Assembly: GCA_017619275.1 (NCBI GenBank)
Contig: JAFZSR010000102.1
Location: forward strand, 1 to 63,671
Direction of reading: 5' to 3'
Length of the DNA stretch: 63,671 nucleotides
From: Prevotella sp.
GTDB taxonomy: Bacteria > Bacteroidota > Bacteroidia > Bacteroidales > Bacteroidaceae
The notes under the pieces are model-generated. The model made no database searches and was not told the DNA's origin. It worked only from the letters and a program-made list of their open reading frames with translations. Position 1 is the first letter of the stretch. Each line of letters opens with the position of its first letter. This document shows positions 1 to 8,849 of this stretch, in pieces. The position numbers were made by a program, and so were the translations under genes.

Positions 1-50
1 AAATCGTCTAAATCAATAAGCCAATGAGCGGATAAACGAACACTATCGCG

Positions 51-108
51 AGCCGTAACCCTCTTCTGAGGGCGAGAATCCGAAAGAATCAATTTCTACG
101 GAACGGCT
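51..108 (+). other. Possible structured RNA leader (three-way junction)
   Basis: Three nested helices can be drawn. AGCCGT (51-56) pairs with ACGGCT (103-108). CCCTC (59-63) pairs with GAGGG (68-72) around a TTCT loop. TCCGAAA (79-85) pairs with TTT (93-95) and CGGA (99-102) with a small bulge. Together they make a compact three-way junction about 55 bases before the first gene. It could be a leader element of that gene or the tail of an RNA starting left of the window. I do not recognise the family, and no protein end could be assigned to bases 1-120. Confidence 0.3.
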
Positions 109-162
109 TCCACTCGAATTTATGTATTAATAGATATTACCAAAAATAATTAAAACGAAAAT

Positions 163-1038
163 ATGAAAAGGATTGCATTTTTCCTGTTGCTGGCTTGCGC
201 CACACTCACGGCGCAGGGCCAAGAAGCCGACGACAACGTGTTCACGCTGAAGAGTGGCGATGCCACGATGACCATCGACGCCGGCAAGGGCGGCAAAATC
301 ATGTCGCTGAAGCTGAAGGACAAAGAGGTGCTGTCGCAGTCGCGCTGGCCCGAATCGTTCGGCAGCACGTTCTGGACATCCCCGCAGAAGGAGTGGAACT
401 GGCCTCCCGTGCAGGAGTTCGATAAGCAGGCCTACACCGTGAAGCAGCGCAGCGACAAGCGGCTGGTCATCAGCAGTCCCGTGTCGCAGCGGCTGGGAAT
501 GAGCGTGGGCAAGGACTTCACCCCCGGAACCACCAACGGCTCCTTCGTCATCACCTACTCCATCAAGAACGAGGGCAGCGAGGCTCGCCGCGTGGCCCCC
601 TGGGAGATTTCTCGCGTAACCAATGCCGACGGCCTCATCTTCTTCGAGGCTCCCGCTGACAGCATCTGGCCCGCCGGGCTGATGACCTTTGAAGATGCCC
701 ACGGCGCCGCCTGGTACAAGACCGACGAGGCCCCGGCCAACCGCAAGGTGAACGCCGACGGCACTGGCTGGCTGGCCTACTGCGCCGACGGCCTACTGTT
801 GGTGAAGACGTTTGCCGACCTGAAGCCCTCCGAGCCCGCCCCCGGCGAGGCCGAGATTCAGGTCTATGTGAACAGGGGAAAGTCGTACATTGAGCTGGAG
901 AGCCAGGGCGCCTACACCCTGCTGCAGCCTGGCGAACAGCTCAGCTGGACTGTGGGCTGGCACCTGCTGCCCGTCGACGCAGCACAGCAACCCTCGCCAC
1001 AACTGGTGAAGAAGGTGAAAGGCCTTCAACGTAAATGA
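163..1038 (+). CDS. Secreted DUF4380-like protein
   Basis: A 291-residue protein with a clear Sec signal peptide (residues 1-20, cut after ...TAQGQ). The rest resembles, from memory, the DUF4380 family, a beta-rich fold related to galactose mutarotase: a GGKI-SLKL segment near residues 43-52 is followed by the STFWTSPQ and W-NWPP motifs near residues 68-80, and a TVGWHLLPV stretch lies near the C-terminus. No enzyme function is established for the family. It probably acts in the periplasm or on the cell surface on a sugar-like ligand. Its stop (TGA, 1036-1038) overlaps a possible ATG of the next, broken locus. No Bacteroidetes-type promoter is visible in the AT-rich 120-162 stretch, so transcription may start further left. 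Confidence 0.75.
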   Translation: MKRIAFFLLLACATLTAQGQEADDNVFTLKSGDATMTIDAGKGGKIMSLKLKDKEVLSQSRWPESFGSTFWTSPQKEWNWPPVQEFDKQAYTVKQRSDKRLVISSPVSQRLGMSVGKDFTPGTTNGSFVITYSIKNEGSEARRVAPWEISRVTNADGLIFFEAPADSIWPAGLMTFEDAHGAAWYKTDEAPANRKVNADGTGWLAYCADGLLLVKTFADLKPSEPAPGEAEIQVYVNRGKSYIELESQGAYTLLQPGEQLSWTVGWHLLPVDAAQQPSPQLVKKVKGLQRK

Positions 1039-1049
1039 CAAATCACCAA

Positions 1050-1656
1050 ATGAAATACCGTCTATCTCCCAATTTGTTTTGGGATGCAGACCTAAGCCAA
1101 TTGTCGCTTGAGGATCATGCATCGTATGTCATCCAACGAGTGCTTGAGCATGGGCAGATGGATGACTGGCGGTTCATCAACAAGCATTATGGCCTAAAAC
1201 GTATCGTTGAGGAATGCAAACAAATGCGTACCCTTGACCCTGTATGCCTCGCCTTCATCTGCACCATTTCACACACGAAAGAAGAAGAATACCGATGCTA
1301 TCATTTCAGGCAGTCCTGCGTGGATAGACACCCCGATAGTCTCTGATGGTTTGCGTCTCGCTTCGCCAGTAGACATTGCCGCAATGAAAGTGAATGCAGC
1401 TATAGGACGAGGAACGAAGAAAGACTTCATCGACCTCTATTTCCTTTTGCAGCACTATTCATTTAAGGACCTCATCTCGTTTTACCTGACTAAATACCCC
1501 GATGGCTCAGAGTATAGAGCACTGCTTAGCATGACCTATTTTGCAGATGCCGACCCGCAGCCCATGCCAGTGATGCTTGCACCAGTTTCGTGGGAGGAGG
1601 TAAAAACCAAACTCAGAAACGTAGTGGAGGAGTACAATGCAAATTGTACTATTTAA
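1050..1656 (+). pseudogene. Remnant of DUF6922-like gene joined to the 3' end of an AbiEii-type nucleotidyltransferase gene
   Basis: Frame 1 from the ATG at 1050 begins MKYRLSPNLFWD and continues to YRCYHFRQ (about 1314). From memory this is nearly a whole small protein of the DUF6922 type, which commonly sits just upstream of an AbiEii/AbiGii-like nucleotidyltransferase. From about 1310 the other frame takes over with SDGLRLASPVDIAAMKVNAA, GRGTKKDFIDLYFLL and a C-terminal helical stretch ending at 1656. That is the C-terminal half of such a transferase. Its N-terminal nucleotidyltransferase core (the GS and D-x-D part) is missing, so a deletion has fused the two genes out of frame. It is probably a dead toxin-antitoxin or abortive-infection remnant. 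An alternative ATG at 1035 overlaps the preceding stop. Confidence 0.65.
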
Positions 1657-1679
1657 GATGAAGTGAGAAATCCTGACTC

Positions 1680-2819
1680 TTAGCTCCGTCGCAGTTCGAT
1701 GCGGAAGGTAGTGCCGCGCCCCACTTCGCTCTGCTTCACGAAGATGTGGCCATGGTGATATTCCTCCACGATGCGCTTGGCCAGTGAGAGGCCGAGGCCC
1801 CAGCCGCGCTTCTTCGTGGTGAATCCGGGGCGGAACACGTTCTTCACGTTCTTCTTACGGATGCCCTTGCCGGTGTCCACCACTTCCACCGCCACGATGT
1901 TATCCTCTTCTAAGAGCCAGAGATCGATCTTCCCCGGCTGTCCCTCCATGGCATCGACGGCATTCTTGCACAGGTTCTCAATCACCCACTCGAAAAGCGA
2001 GGCGTTCACCTTGACGATGACGTCGGTGGCGGGATAATGGCCGCGGATGTCTACCTTCTGCGAGGTGCGCTTGTTCATGTAGTCGATGACGTGGTCGAGC
2101 ACCTCTTTCATCGACGTGTCAACGGGCTCGGGCATGGAGCCAATCTTCGAGAAACGCTCGGCGATACGCTCCAGTCGTTTCACGTCCTGCTCCATCTCGG
2201 GTATCAGTTCGTCGTGGGGGTAGCTGTCCTTCAGCATCTCCGTCCACGCCATCAGGCTACTGATGGGCGTCCCCAGCTGGTGGGCGGTCTCCTTCGACAA
2301 TCCCACCCAAACCTTGTTCTGCTCGGCCCGCTTGCTGCTGAGTAGGGCGAAGATGGCCACAACGACGAAGATCATTACGATGCCCAGCTGCCAGTAGGGA
2401 TATTGCGTGAGCCGCTTCAGCAGCGTCGACTCGTCGTAGCAGACGAGCAGGTAGTCGCCGCCGCCGATGTCGATGCTGATGGTGTCGCCAGCCTGGCGCA
2501 TGCTTCGGGCACGGTCGGCCACGCCCACCGAGTCGGCAATGTTACGATACTCCATCACGTTGCCCTGCGCGTCGGTGACGATGACGGGAATAGTGGTGTT
2601 TCCCTCGATAAAGGCCAGCGCCAAGGAGAGGTCGGTCTCGCTGTTGGCCTCCTGCACAAAGTTCATGGCCTTGGCCCAAAGGTCCATCTTGGTGCGTTCC
2701 TCGGCCTTGAGGTCGCTCACCAACTGGTGGCTGACGAAAAGCGAGGCCGCCGCGATGAGTATCGCGGCCACCACCAGCAAAATCTTCACCTGGCGTATTC
2801 TGTCAGTCCATTGCACCAT
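1680..2819 (-). CDS. Membrane sensor histidine kinase
   Basis: A 379-residue kinase. Transmembrane helices lie at about residues 13-33 and 143-161, with a ~105-residue periplasmic sensor domain between them. The cytoplasmic part has the H-box KETAHQLGTP (His180), the N-box ENLCKNAVDAM (Asn286), the G1 box DTGKGI (315-320) and the G2 box GWGLGLSLAK (339-348), so all catalytic motifs are present. There is no obvious HAMP domain or receiver domain. The start lies 3 bases past the stop of the upstream secreted protein, so the two are surely cotranscribed. No response regulator gene is in the window, so partner and signal are unknown. The 3' end faces the broken AbiEii locus with only 23 bases between them and no visible terminator. 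Confidence 0.88.
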   Translation of the reverse strand: MVQWTDRIRQVKILLVVAAILIAAASLFVSHQLVSDLKAEERTKMDLWAKAMNFVQEANSETDLSLALAFIEGNTTIPVIVTDAQGNVMEYRNIADSVGVADRARSMRQAGDTISIDIGGGDYLLVCYDESTLLKRLTQYPYWQLGIVMIFVVVAIFALLSSKRAEQNKVWVGLSKETAHQLGTPISSLMAWTEMLKDSYPHDELIPEMEQDVKRLERIAERFSKIGSMPEPVDTSMKEVLDHVIDYMNKRTSQKVDIRGHYPATDVIVKVNASLFEWVIENLCKNAVDAMEGQPGKIDLWLLEEDNIVAVEVVDTGKGIRKKNVKNVFRPGFTTKKRGWGLGLSLAKRIVEEYHHGHIFVKQSEVGRGTTFRIELRRS

Positions 2820-2822
2820 GGG

Positions 2823-3338
2823 TCAATACTCCCTTAGAACGTCTTCGTGATGCTTTTTGCGCTGTGCCTCCTTGTAGCTCTTTCGCCATTTCTTGGGAAT
2901 GAGTTTTCCTAATAGCGAAAGTGGAATGCTGGCGGGTTTGCTGGGATCGGCGGCGAGCAGTTGGGCCTCATTACGTTTGAGGCGCAGACTGCGGCGCAAC
3001 TCGTCGAGGCCGTCGTCCTCATAGTGTACTTTGCCAAACACCACCACCTCCTCCAAGCTGAGCAGCTTGGAGACGATAAACACGGTGTCGGCCCCCAAAT
3101 CCTCAACATTCACGATGCGGCTATCGTAGTTCATGTGCGAAAAAACAAAGGTGCGGCTACTGTCGGGCCAACAAAAACGGCCCAGCGAATCGGTGATGGC
3201 TGCATGGTCGCGCCCCTGCACGCTCACTCCGGCCACGGGGAGCGACGTCTCCACATCGGCTACCACCAACTGCTTCTGCGAAAAGGCAGAAGACAGCCCT
3301 GTAAAGAGCAATGCTAGGATGAGCCATAGCGCTTTCAT
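2823..3338 (-). CDS. Secreted carboxypeptidase-regulatory-like domain protein
   Basis: A 171-residue protein if translation starts at MKALWLILALLF; that start gives a standard signal peptide ending near ...SSAFSQ. A longer reading from 3374 adds 12 poorly hydrophobic residues and is less likely. After the signal comes a beta-sandwich of the CarboxypepD_reg type (VVADVETSLPVAGVSV ... ITDSLGRFCW ... SHMNYDSR ... LEEVVVFGK), the module usually seen at the N-terminus of TonB-dependent receptors. Here it stands alone and is followed by a basic, helical tail (LIPKKWRKSYKEAQ). It is cotranscribed with the sensor kinase 3 bases downstream and may supply or modulate the envelope signal; that link is inference. 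Confidence 0.72.
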   Translation of the reverse strand: MKALWLILALLFTGLSSAFSQKQLVVADVETSLPVAGVSVQGRDHAAITDSLGRFCWPDSSRTFVFSHMNYDSRIVNVEDLGADTVFIVSKLLSLEEVVVFGKVHYEDDGLDELRRSLRLKRNEAQLLAADPSKPASIPLSLLGKLIPKKWRKSYKEAQRKKHHEDVLREY

Positions 3339-3384
3339 GTGTGCAAAAATAGGAAGAAAGTGCCGCACCATCAAATTCTTTATG

Positions 3385-3392
3385 CAAAATTA
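3385..3392 (-). promoter_or_regulatory. Candidate -7 element for the 3338-1680 operon
   Basis: On the minus strand TAATTTTG matches the Bacteroidetes -7 consensus TAnnTTTG and would start a transcript about 40 bases before the ATG at 3338. No good TTTG or TTGG is seen 19 bases upstream, so this is weaker than the other promoters listed. Confidence 0.4.
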
Positions 3393-3448
3393 AGCACTAT
3401 TCGCACTCGTTTGCAGATGATGCAACTGCCCTGTCGCGCGTCATTTGG

Positions 3449-3518
3449 GAAAGAAATGATGGGAAATCGCGGTAAAAAAACGTAGCATTGTTTCCCGCAA
3501 TTCCCCATCATTTCTTTC
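3449..3518 (-). terminator. Terminator of the susC-susD operon
   Basis: A 15-bp perfect inverted repeat, GAAAGAAATGATGGG (3449-3463) and its complement (3504-3518), begins 9 bases past the susD stop. Read on the minus strand, the region between the arms holds a run of seven T. Confidence 0.6.
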
Positions 3519-3526
3519 AAAAGAGG

Positions 3527-5266
3527 TTACTTGAACTTATATGGCAGGTCGCCCTTGGCCCAGTTGGTGCCATCGCCCCATCCGGGGTTCTGTTCAAGCA
3601 CTCCCTCCGACAAGGTCACCTGGTCCTCGGGAATCTTGAAGAAACCGCCTCCCGTATCCTGATAGCGCTGCATGTAGTTGTTGGTGAAGGCATATTCGCC
3701 GGGGATGCCCTGATTCAGAATCTTGTTGCCCACCTGGTTATTCACCTTCTCCTGTACGTCGCCCCAGCGGCGCAGGTCGTTCCATCGCAGTGCCTCGAAG
3801 CAAAGCTCGTAGCGACGCTCCTTCTTCAGATTCTCCAGGCTGTAGGCGATGTCTTGCAGCTTGGCACGCTGTCTGACGGCGTTGAGACCGCTTTTTCCGT
3901 TGTAGATCACCTTGCCGTCGGTGAGCTCGGAGTGCATGAGCAGCACATCGGCGAAGCGCAGCCAAACGAGCGACTGCGTAAGACCTGTCTGGCGGTTGTT
4001 CTCACTGCCGTAGAAATAACCGTAGCTCAGCATGCGCTGACCCGTCTCATGGTCGATGGCCTCACAGCCGATGTATTTCTTGGCCAGCAGATTGGTGTTC
4101 TCCACCTCCTTGGCAGGGTCGCCCTTGTAGTTGGGAATCTCCACGGCGCGGTCGCAGATGGAGCCAATGCGACGGTAGTCGCCCGCATAGTTGGGGTCGG
4201 CGGCCCAGTCGGTCCAAAGCTTTTCACACACAGGACCATTGGAATAGCCTTGTACGGAGAAGGGGAAGCAGTCGGCCGTGGTCTTGCGCAGACCATAGAA
4301 TTCCACGATGCGGTTATGGCGCAGTTGGGCGTCGGCGCTCCAGCCGGGCTTGTTCGACATCTTGACGGCAAACATGCTCTCCTTGTTCTCGTCGGTCTCC
4401 CAGTTCAACCCATTGTCGATGTCGTACTGGTAGTCCTTGCCCGTATAAGGATTGGTGTAGGGCCACAGATTGCGCTGGTCGGATACGAGTCCAAAGCCGC
4501 TGTTCTGGATGCAGTCCTCCAGCCAGGTGGCCACCTGAGCCTTCGTGATACTGCCTCCCTCGGCCAGTGGCAGTTCGGTCTTCTTGTAGAAGCCAGTATA
4601 GAACAGCCACACGCGGGCCATCATACCCTCGGCAGCCCACTTGGAAGCACGGCCTTCGCCAAAGCTGGGGTACGGAGTGGAGGGACCCAGTTCGATGGCT
4701 TTCTTCAGGTCGGAAGCAATCTGGGCATACACCTCATCGGCGGTAGCTCTTGGAAGATTCTGCGGCTCGGTGCTCAGCACCAGAGGCACACCATTGAACA
4801 CTTGGGCCAGATTGAAATAGTACCAGGCACGCAGGAAATAGATTTCGCAGAGCAACTGGTTCTTCTTGGTGCCAGAGCTCCAGTCCTTCACATTGTCGAT
4901 CGACTCTAAGGCATTGTTGGCACGGTTAATGCCGGCATAGCGCTGCTGCCAGAGAGGTTTCATCCAGTCGACGTAGGCATTCATCAGACGGTCCACGCCC
5001 TGGGCACCGATGTTGCTCTGGCTGCCACCGCCCAAGCGGTCGTCGGAAGCAATGTCGAAGACGAAGAAAGGATCCTCCTCCGGGTCGGCCAAGTTGCGGT
5101 TCATTACGGAGTAGATACCATTCACCATCTGCACGGCATCGGTCTCGTCGATGGGGAAGTTCGAGGTGTCCTTCATCGTCAAGTTCTGTGTGTCGAGGAA
5201 ATCGTCACAAGAGCAGACACAGCAGATTGCGCAGACTGCGCAAATTAATCGATATATTGTTTTCAT
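3527..5266 (-). CDS. SusD/RagB family outer-membrane lipoprotein
   Basis: A 579-residue nutrient-binding lipoprotein that caps the SusC channel encoded just upstream. The start at MKTIYRL is preferred because it gives a short lipoprotein signal with a Cys-rich lipobox (CCVCSC-DDFLDTQ). The N-terminus then shows the SusD pattern (TDAVQMVNGIYS, then a helical repeat region with FLRAWYYFNLAQVFNGVPLV near residues 130-150). The C-terminal part has LRFADVLLMHSEL and ERRYELCFEALRWNDLRRWG, both hallmark SusD motifs. It follows susC by 54 bases. No glycoside hydrolase, sulfatase or protease lies nearby, so the substrate cannot be inferred. Confidence 0.95.
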   Translation of the reverse strand: MKTIYRLICAVCAICCVCSCDDFLDTQNLTMKDTSNFPIDETDAVQMVNGIYSVMNRNLADPEEDPFFVFDIASDDRLGGGSQSNIGAQGVDRLMNAYVDWMKPLWQQRYAGINRANNALESIDNVKDWSSGTKKNQLLCEIYFLRAWYYFNLAQVFNGVPLVLSTEPQNLPRATADEVYAQIASDLKKAIELGPSTPYPSFGEGRASKWAAEGMMARVWLFYTGFYKKTELPLAEGGSITKAQVATWLEDCIQNSGFGLVSDQRNLWPYTNPYTGKDYQYDIDNGLNWETDENKESMFAVKMSNKPGWSADAQLRHNRIVEFYGLRKTTADCFPFSVQGYSNGPVCEKLWTDWAADPNYAGDYRRIGSICDRAVEIPNYKGDPAKEVENTNLLAKKYIGCEAIDHETGQRMLSYGYFYGSENNRQTGLTQSLVWLRFADVLLMHSELTDGKVIYNGKSGLNAVRQRAKLQDIAYSLENLKKERRYELCFEALRWNDLRRWGDVQEKVNNQVGNKILNQGIPGEYAFTNNYMQRYQDTGGGFFKIPEDQVTLSEGVLEQNPGWGDGTNWAKGDLPYKFK

Positions 5267-5320
5267 AATTCTTGTTTCTTTATTGTTAGTCGCGAAGCAA
5301 TAAACCATATCACTTAACTC

Positions 5321-8300
5321 TTAGAAGTTAATGTTCAAGCCCACTTGGAATGCACGCGATGACGGATAGTAGCCACAGTCGATGCCGGAAGCCCAGCTTG
5401 TGCCATTGCCGAAGCCCACCTCGGGATCCATACCCGAGTAGCCGGTGAAGCAGAAGAAGTTGCTGAGCGATAGATAGAGGCGGCACTTCTGCACGGGAAG
5501 CTTCGAATAGAGCTTCTTGAAGTCGTAGCCGAAGGAGATGCGCGAGATCTTCAAGAAGTCGGCATCCTCAATCCATACGCGCGAAATCTCCGACATGTTG
5601 ACGTTCTTACCGTCGGAGAAGCGCGGATATTGGTTCGTGCTGCCCTCACCCGTCCAGTACTTGGTGTAGACGTCGGTGCAGTAATTGTCGTCGGGATGGT
5701 CGGAGAACTGACGATAGCTCTTGGCCACCTGCTGACCGAAGGAGCCATAGGCGTTGAGGCCGAAGTCGAAGCCCCGCCAAGCAATGGTGATGTTCAGTCC
5801 CATGGTGTAGTCGGGGTTCGGGTCGCCAATCATCGTCTTGTCGTCGTCGCCCTTGTCAATCACGCCATTGCCGTTCACATCCTTGAACATCACGTCGCCA
5901 GGCTGCAGCGACTCTCCTTGCAGCGAGTTTTTCTTGTCGCCGCCACAGTTGCGGTCGAGGTACTCCTGCAGCTGCTGCTCGTTCTGGATGATGCCTTCCA
6001 TCTCGTAGCCCCAGAAATAGCCGATGGGATAGCCCACCTGCAGACGGTAGAGCTCTGCCGTGTTCTGGGCGATGGCGTTGCTGCCACCATGGATGATGCC
6101 CTCGGAGTTGGCCAGACGGGTCACCTCGTTCTTGTTGTGCGAGAAGTTGACTCCTAAGCTATACTTGAAGTCCTTGCCAATCCTGTCGTTCCAGCTGAGC
6201 TGCACCTCATAGCCTTTGTTCTCGATGTCGCCGCCATTGATATAGGGAGCGCCAGTACCATACGAGAGCAGCATCGGGGCACGCACCAGCCAGTCCTTGG
6301 TGGTCTTCGTATACCAGTCGAAGCCAATGCTCAACCGGCCGTTCAGCAGACGTGCGTCGAATCCCAGGTCGAGCTGCTCGGAGGTCTCCCACTTCACATC
6401 GGGATTGGGCAGGATGTTGGGATAGGCACCGATGCCGGGGTTGTCCTTGTTGTCGAAGTAGTAGGGGTCGTCGAAGGCGACGGTGGCCACATACTGGAAG
6501 CTCGAGATGTTGCAGTTACCGTTCTGTCCCCAGCTGGCGCGGAGTTTGAAGAAGTCGAGCCAATTCTTGGTCGACTCCATGAACGTTTCGTTCGTAACGA
6601 CCCATCCTGCAGAGACCGAGGGGAAGTAACCCCATCGCTTGCCGCGAGCAAAGTTCGACGAGCCGTCGGCGCGGAGCACCAGCGAGAGCAGGTAGGTCTC
6701 GTCGTAGTTGTAGTTCACACGACCGAAGAACGACGAGAGTGCGCCCTGCGACTCTGGGCTGCCGCCGATGGTGGTATAGGCAGGATCCACCACATTGGCG
6801 TTGGCAATGTAGGCATGGTCGAACGAGCCGGGGAACAGCGAATTGGAGTTGGTCACGTTGACGCCGTTGCCATAGCCCCACTTCTCCAACGACTGTCCCA
6901 GCAGGGCGTCGATGTTGTGATGGTCGAACGACTTCACCCAATTCAGGGTGTTCTCCAGCGACCAGCGAATGGTGTACGACTGGCTTTGGCTGACGTCGTC
7001 GTTGGGGTTCGACTTCTTGGTGCTCAGCTCGTAGACGGGCACATAGCTGCGGCTCTCGCGGTGACGGTAGATCCAACCGGCGCTGGCACGATAGGTGAGG
7101 TCCTTGATGGGCATGAACTCCAGGAAGAAATTGGTTTGCAGACGATAGCCCTTGTTGTATTTGTTGCCCTCGTCGTATTTCATGGCAGCCAGCGGGTTCG
7201 ACATCTCGGCGCTGAAGTCCCAGCCGTCGGCCTGAATATCCTTGTACTCGTAGAATTCGCCCTGGTCGTTATAGGCAGGGAGCAGTGGCGACATGGCCAG
7301 CAGGTTGCGGATGCTGTTTCCATAGATGCCGCCAATGGAGACGCCTTTCTTGTGAGTGTGCGAGAAGGTGATGTTCTCGCCTATCTTCAGCACGTCGCGT
7401 CCCTTCTTTTTGATGAGGGAATAGTCGGAATTCAAGCGCACGGTGTAGCGGTCGAACTTGGGGTCGGCGGGATAGCCGATGGTACCCGTCTGGTGATAAT
7501 TGGTGAAACCCAGCGAGAAACGCGACGTCTCACTGCCTCCCATGATGTTGACCGAGGCATTGTGCATGGGCGCATTGTCGATGGTGGTCTCCTCCAGCCA
7601 GTTGGTGCCGTTCCAGGTTCCGTTCTGTATCTGCGCATACTGCTTCGGAATCAGCGTTGCCCAGTCGTAGGTGCTCACGCCCTGAATCTGGTAGGCCTTA
7701 TCGTTGATTTCCATGTACTGCTTGGCGTTCAGCGGCGTCACATCGTTGGTGTTGGCATTCTGCCAACCCAGGTAGCCGTCGAAAGTCACTTGCACCTTTC
7801 CTGCCTTACCTTTCTTGGTGGTGACCAGGATGACGCCATTCGAGGCTCGCGCACCGTAGATGGCGCTGGAAGCGGCATCCTTCAGCACGTCGATGCTCTC
7901 GATGTCGTTAGGCGACAAATCGTCGATGCTCGCACCGGGCACACCGTCGACAACGTAGAGCGGGGTGTTGGAGCCGGCGGTGCCCATACCGCGAATCACC
8001 ACCTTGTAGCCCTCGCCGGGCTGTCCGGAGTTCATCACGATGTTCATTCCCGAGGCTTGGCTTTGCAATGCGCCGAAGGCATCCACAGCGTTCACCTGGG
8101 CGATGTTCTCCGAAGTGACATGCACGGTGGAACCTGTCACCAGCTTCTTGCGCTGTGTGCCATAGCCCACCACCACCACATCGTTGAGCACCTCGGAGTC
8201 CTCCTCCAGCACTACACGCACCGATTTGCCCGCCGAGGGTCTCACCGTCACAGGCTTGTACCCCAAGCTGGTTATTCGCAGACTTGCACCCTGGGTAATC

Positions 8301-8539
8301 GTCAGCTTGAAGGAACCGTCGGCTCCTGTCAGCGTACCATTACCTTGTGTGCCCACTTCAATGACGCTTGCCCCAACAACTGGCTGGTCGCTGGTGTCAA
8401 GAACAACGCCATTCACCTGTACGGTGGCCTTGGCCTGGTCTACAGACGCACTGGCCGTTGCCGTTGTTGCAGGCGCGAATGCCCCCAACAACAAAAGCCC
8501 CGCACAAATGGCAGAAAGCATTTTTGGATAGAAGTACAT
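5321..8539 (-). CDS. SusC/RagA TonB-linked outer-membrane receptor
   Basis: A 1072-residue TonB-dependent transporter. The start at MYFYPKM was chosen since it places a signal peptide (LSAICAGLLLLGAFAP) normally; a start 8 residues earlier is possible. Domains in order: signal; CarboxypepD_reg-like beta domain (about 50-125, VVLDTSDQPVVGASV ... VVLEED); the SusC-family sequence NDVVVVGYGTQRKK; the plug domain with GYKVVIRGMGT, PLYVVDGVPG and IESIDVLKDAASSAIYGARASNGVILVTTK; then the 22-strand barrel ending ...QVGLNINF. It imports a ligand together with the SusD-like protein encoded downstream. A good promoter lies about 105 bases upstream, at 8644-8674. Confidence 0.96.
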   Translation of the reverse strand: MYFYPKMLSAICAGLLLLGAFAPATTATASASVDQAKATVQVNGVVLDTSDQPVVGASVIEVGTQGNGTLTGADGSFKLTITQGASLRITSLGYKPVTVRPSAGKSVRVVLEEDSEVLNDVVVVGYGTQRKKLVTGSTVHVTSENIAQVNAVDAFGALQSQASGMNIVMNSGQPGEGYKVVIRGMGTAGSNTPLYVVDGVPGASIDDLSPNDIESIDVLKDAASSAIYGARASNGVILVTTKKGKAGKVQVTFDGYLGWQNANTNDVTPLNAKQYMEINDKAYQIQGVSTYDWATLIPKQYAQIQNGTWNGTNWLEETTIDNAPMHNASVNIMGGSETSRFSLGFTNYHQTGTIGYPADPKFDRYTVRLNSDYSLIKKKGRDVLKIGENITFSHTHKKGVSIGGIYGNSIRNLLAMSPLLPAYNDQGEFYEYKDIQADGWDFSAEMSNPLAAMKYDEGNKYNKGYRLQTNFFLEFMPIKDLTYRASAGWIYRHRESRSYVPVYELSTKKSNPNDDVSQSQSYTIRWSLENTLNWVKSFDHHNIDALLGQSLEKWGYGNGVNVTNSNSLFPGSFDHAYIANANVVDPAYTTIGGSPESQGALSSFFGRVNYNYDETYLLSLVLRADGSSNFARGKRWGYFPSVSAGWVVTNETFMESTKNWLDFFKLRASWGQNGNCNISSFQYVATVAFDDPYYFDNKDNPGIGAYPNILPNPDVKWETSEQLDLGFDARLLNGRLSIGFDWYTKTTKDWLVRAPMLLSYGTGAPYINGGDIENKGYEVQLSWNDRIGKDFKYSLGVNFSHNKNEVTRLANSEGIIHGGSNAIAQNTAELYRLQVGYPIGYFWGYEMEGIIQNEQQLQEYLDRNCGGDKKNSLQGESLQPGDVMFKDVNGNGVIDKGDDDKTMIGDPNPDYTMGLNITIAWRGFDFGLNAYGSFGQQVAKSYRQFSDHPDDNYCTDVYTKYWTGEGSTNQYPRFSDGKNVNMSEISRVWIEDADFLKISRISFGYDFKKLYSKLPVQKCRLYLSLSNFFCFTGYSGMDPEVGFGNGTSWASGIDCGYYPSSRAFQVGLNINF

Positions 8540-8643
8540 AAAGTTATAAATTAGAAAACACAATAGCCCCCTCGGGGGCGATAATTAGGCTTCAAAAGTT
8601 GGTAAAATAAGGTCAGTTCTTTCAGATCGCAATAATTTCGGGG

Positions 8644-8674
8644 CAAATTTACGATATTTATTTGTTATTTCCAA
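8644..8674 (-). promoter_or_regulatory. Bacteroidetes-type promoter of the susC-susD operon
   Basis: On the minus strand TTGG (8674-8671), a 19-base spacer and TAAATTTG (8651-8644) match the -33/-7 pattern. The leader would be about 100 bases and includes a G/C hairpin, GCCCCC/GGGGGC, at 8566-8579. Confidence 0.7.
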
Positions 8675-8798
8675 CATTTTCACTTCTTTTTTTCAAGACT
8701 GCCCCCTTTTTCGGCTTTTGATTGCAGCTGACAGATAGATTTGGAAACACGCCTTTTGATGAAATGACAGATCTGCCAAAAATCTTTTGCCCATTTTT

Positions 8799-8829
8799 TT
8801 TGTTAAACGGAAACAAAGTGTTACCTTTG
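8799..8829 (+). promoter_or_regulatory. Bacteroidetes-type promoter of the biotin ligase gene
   Basis: TTTG (8799-8802), a 19-base spacer and TACCTTTG (8822-8829) fit the consensus exactly. The expected transcript starts near 8836, which rules out a longer reading from 8787 and supports the ATG at 8850. Confidence 0.75.
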
Positions 8830-8849
8830 CACCGTATCATTTTATCCGC

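Noticed and set aside
51-108. Group II intron domain V
   Set aside because: AGCCGT...ACGGCT resembles its base, but the interior is a two-hairpin junction of 46 bases rather than the short domain V stem with its two-base bulge.
1207-1656. A complete 149-residue gene
   Set aside because: Its first ~35 codons are the out-of-frame reading of the upstream DUF6922-like protein. Only the later part is nucleotidyltransferase sequence, so it is a remnant.
3488-4909. A 473-codon open frame on the plus strand opposite susD
   Set aside because: Same reason; it also covers the operon terminator hairpin.
6815-8554. A 579-codon open frame on the plus strand opposite susC
   Set aside because: Low-complexity Val/His/Gly composition and no recognisable motif; the susC frame is complete.
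8566-8579. A terminator before susC
   Set aside because: GCCCCC/GGGGGC leaves a two-base loop and has no T-run. It is at most a leader hairpin.
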